DNA of 5,180 nucleotides from Acidobacteriaceae bacterium (GTDB taxonomy: Bacteria; Acidobacteriota; Terriglobia; Terriglobales; Acidobacteriaceae): assembly GCA_003154055.1 (NCBI GenBank), contig PMCH01000258.1, positions 17,370 to 22,549 of the forward strand, written 5' to 3'. The translations under genes and the position numbers were made by a program. The notes under the pieces are model-generated. The model was given only the letters and a program-made list of their open reading frames with translations, was not told the DNA's origin and did no database searches. Below are positions 4,374 to 5,180 of the stretch, piece by piece. Each line of letters starts with the position of its first letter. The stretch's first letter is position 1.

Positions 4374-5180
4374 TTTCCGCGCCTGGCTGATCACGAACAC
4401 CGCCAGGATCGTGATCTCGGGGTCCACCGGATGCCGGTAGCGCGCATGCGGGAAGACGACGTAGTACACCATCGGGTACAGCAGCAGCAGCCAGAAGAAC
4501 AACCAGGCATGCGGACGTCGTTGGCGGATGGCCAGCACCAGACCGAAGAGGGTCAAGAGCGAAGAGGCCGCGAATAGCGAATTCTTGACCGGCCCCAGCC
4601 ACTCGGGATTTACCTCCTTCGGCAATCCGTACCAGTAGTAGACGAACTTGCGGAACGCGACGACTGCGAACCCCCCTGGGTTCGCCTTGATCCACTGAAC
4701 AGCTTCGTCCTTCCGCTGCCGAACGTACGCCAGTTCCCCCATCTGCCGGTATTTTCGGAACTCTGCGAGATTGTCCGTGGGATGGAGATACGACTGCCAC
4801 GTCCCATCCGCGTAAGGACCGTTGCCCATGCGTAGTTCCGCACCAAAGTTCGTGCGGAGAAACACCGGTTGTCCAAACACGCGAGCGTTGCGGATCAGCC
4901 AGGGTGTGACGAACGCCACAAAAATGATCGCAGCCAGCGCCACCCCCGCCAGCGAGCGTTTCCCCGATTTCCGTCGCCGATACCATCCATAATGTTCCGA
5001 GGCCGGCAGGAACGAGAGCAGCGATGGGCTATTGAGCGCTGCGATCCCCCACAGAAGTCCGAACCACACCCAGGGTTTCAGGCCTTCCTCATCCTCCATC
5101 GAGATCGACACCCAGAAAATCGTTGCGATCAGGAGCGCGGAAAGACTCGTCTCCCAGACCCACTTGATGCACCAGTAAAT
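4338..5180 (-). CDS. C-terminal part of a GT39/ArnT-like membrane glycosyltransferase (5' end outside window)
   Basis: The - strand frame stays open to the window edge, giving 280 residues. A GTG at 5109-5111 is not the start, because the upstream residues (KWVWETSLSALLIATIFW) continue the family pattern. Residue numbers here count from the window edge. Hydrophobic segments lie near 11-27, 36-59, 77-96, 202-218 and 225-243. Between the third and fourth is a soluble loop of about 100 residues with GNGPYADGT (119-127), YLHP (131-134) and the Tyr-rich VYYWYGLPKE (180-189). ARYRHPVDPE (246-255) near the end is typical of the dolichyl-phosphate-mannose/ArnT-like family. These enzymes move a sugar from a polyprenyl-phosphate donor to lipid or protein acceptors on the outer face of the inner membrane. 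The N-terminal catalytic acidic residues are outside the window, and the acceptor is unknown. The last 12 residues (KESREASRERSS) are encoded by a heptamer repeat and look like an acquired tail. Confidence 0.85.
   Translation of the reverse strand: MYWCIKWVWETSLSALLIATIFWVSISMEDEEGLKPWVWFGLLWGIAALNSPSLLSFLPASEHYGWYRRRKSGKRSLAGVALAAIIFVAFVTPWLIRNARVFGQPVFLRTNFGAELRMGNGPYADGTWQSYLHPTDNLAEFRKYRQMGELAYVRQRKDEAVQWIKANPGGFAVVAFRKFVYYWYGLPKEVNPEWLGPVKNSLFAASSLLTLFGLVLAIRQRRPHAWLFFWLLLLYPMVYYVVFPHARYRHPVDPEITILAVFVISQARKESREASRERSS

Overview
The window looks like an ordinary chromosomal segment of a GC-rich bacterium, probably of the Acidobacteriota (Terriglobia/Koribacter-like). This rests on inference: GC-rich coding sequence, the protein flavour (acidobacterial-type GT39 mannosyltransferase-like protein, PspC with an N-terminal zinc ribbon), few Shine-Dalgarno sequences, and low-complexity repeats in the intergenic gaps. 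No rRNA, tRNA, CRISPR array, transposase or phage gene is visible.

Layout. Six genes run on the + strand and one on the - strand. They are: the 3' end of a TPR-type protein (2-232); a zinc-ribbon/PspC small membrane protein (381-707); an alpha/beta hydrolase (778-1578); an unrecognised 134-residue protein (1628-2032); EPSP synthase aroA (2160-3467); a class I SAM-dependent methyltransferase (3552-4301); and, converging on it from the - strand, the C-terminal 280 residues of a multi-pass GT39/ArnT-like glycosyltransferase whose start lies beyond the window (4338-5180). No common pathway links these genes. aroA acts in the shikimate pathway and the others look like independent housekeeping or envelope genes. 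Only the PspC gene has a strong Shine-Dalgarno. The 134-residue gene and aroA have -10-like hexamers (TAAAAT, TATATT) so close to the ATG that leaderless or near-leaderless transcripts are plausible.

The most distinctive feature is non-coding. Four gene boundaries carry degenerate arrays with a strict period of seven bases: 237-257, 692-737 (followed by a different heptamer at 753-768), 3470-3540 and 4301-4373. The last two are palindromic, with 12-bp and 18-of-20-bp inverted arms. Two arrays run into coding sequence: they supply the stop codon and last residues of the PspC protein, and the stop codon and a 12-residue tail of the glycosyltransferase. A separate GTCATCCC-type palindrome (2054-2084) and a 10-bp inverted repeat around a 12-bp palindrome (265-342) lie in other gaps. 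The longest gap without a gene is 148 bases (233-380), so no stretch over 300 bases is empty.
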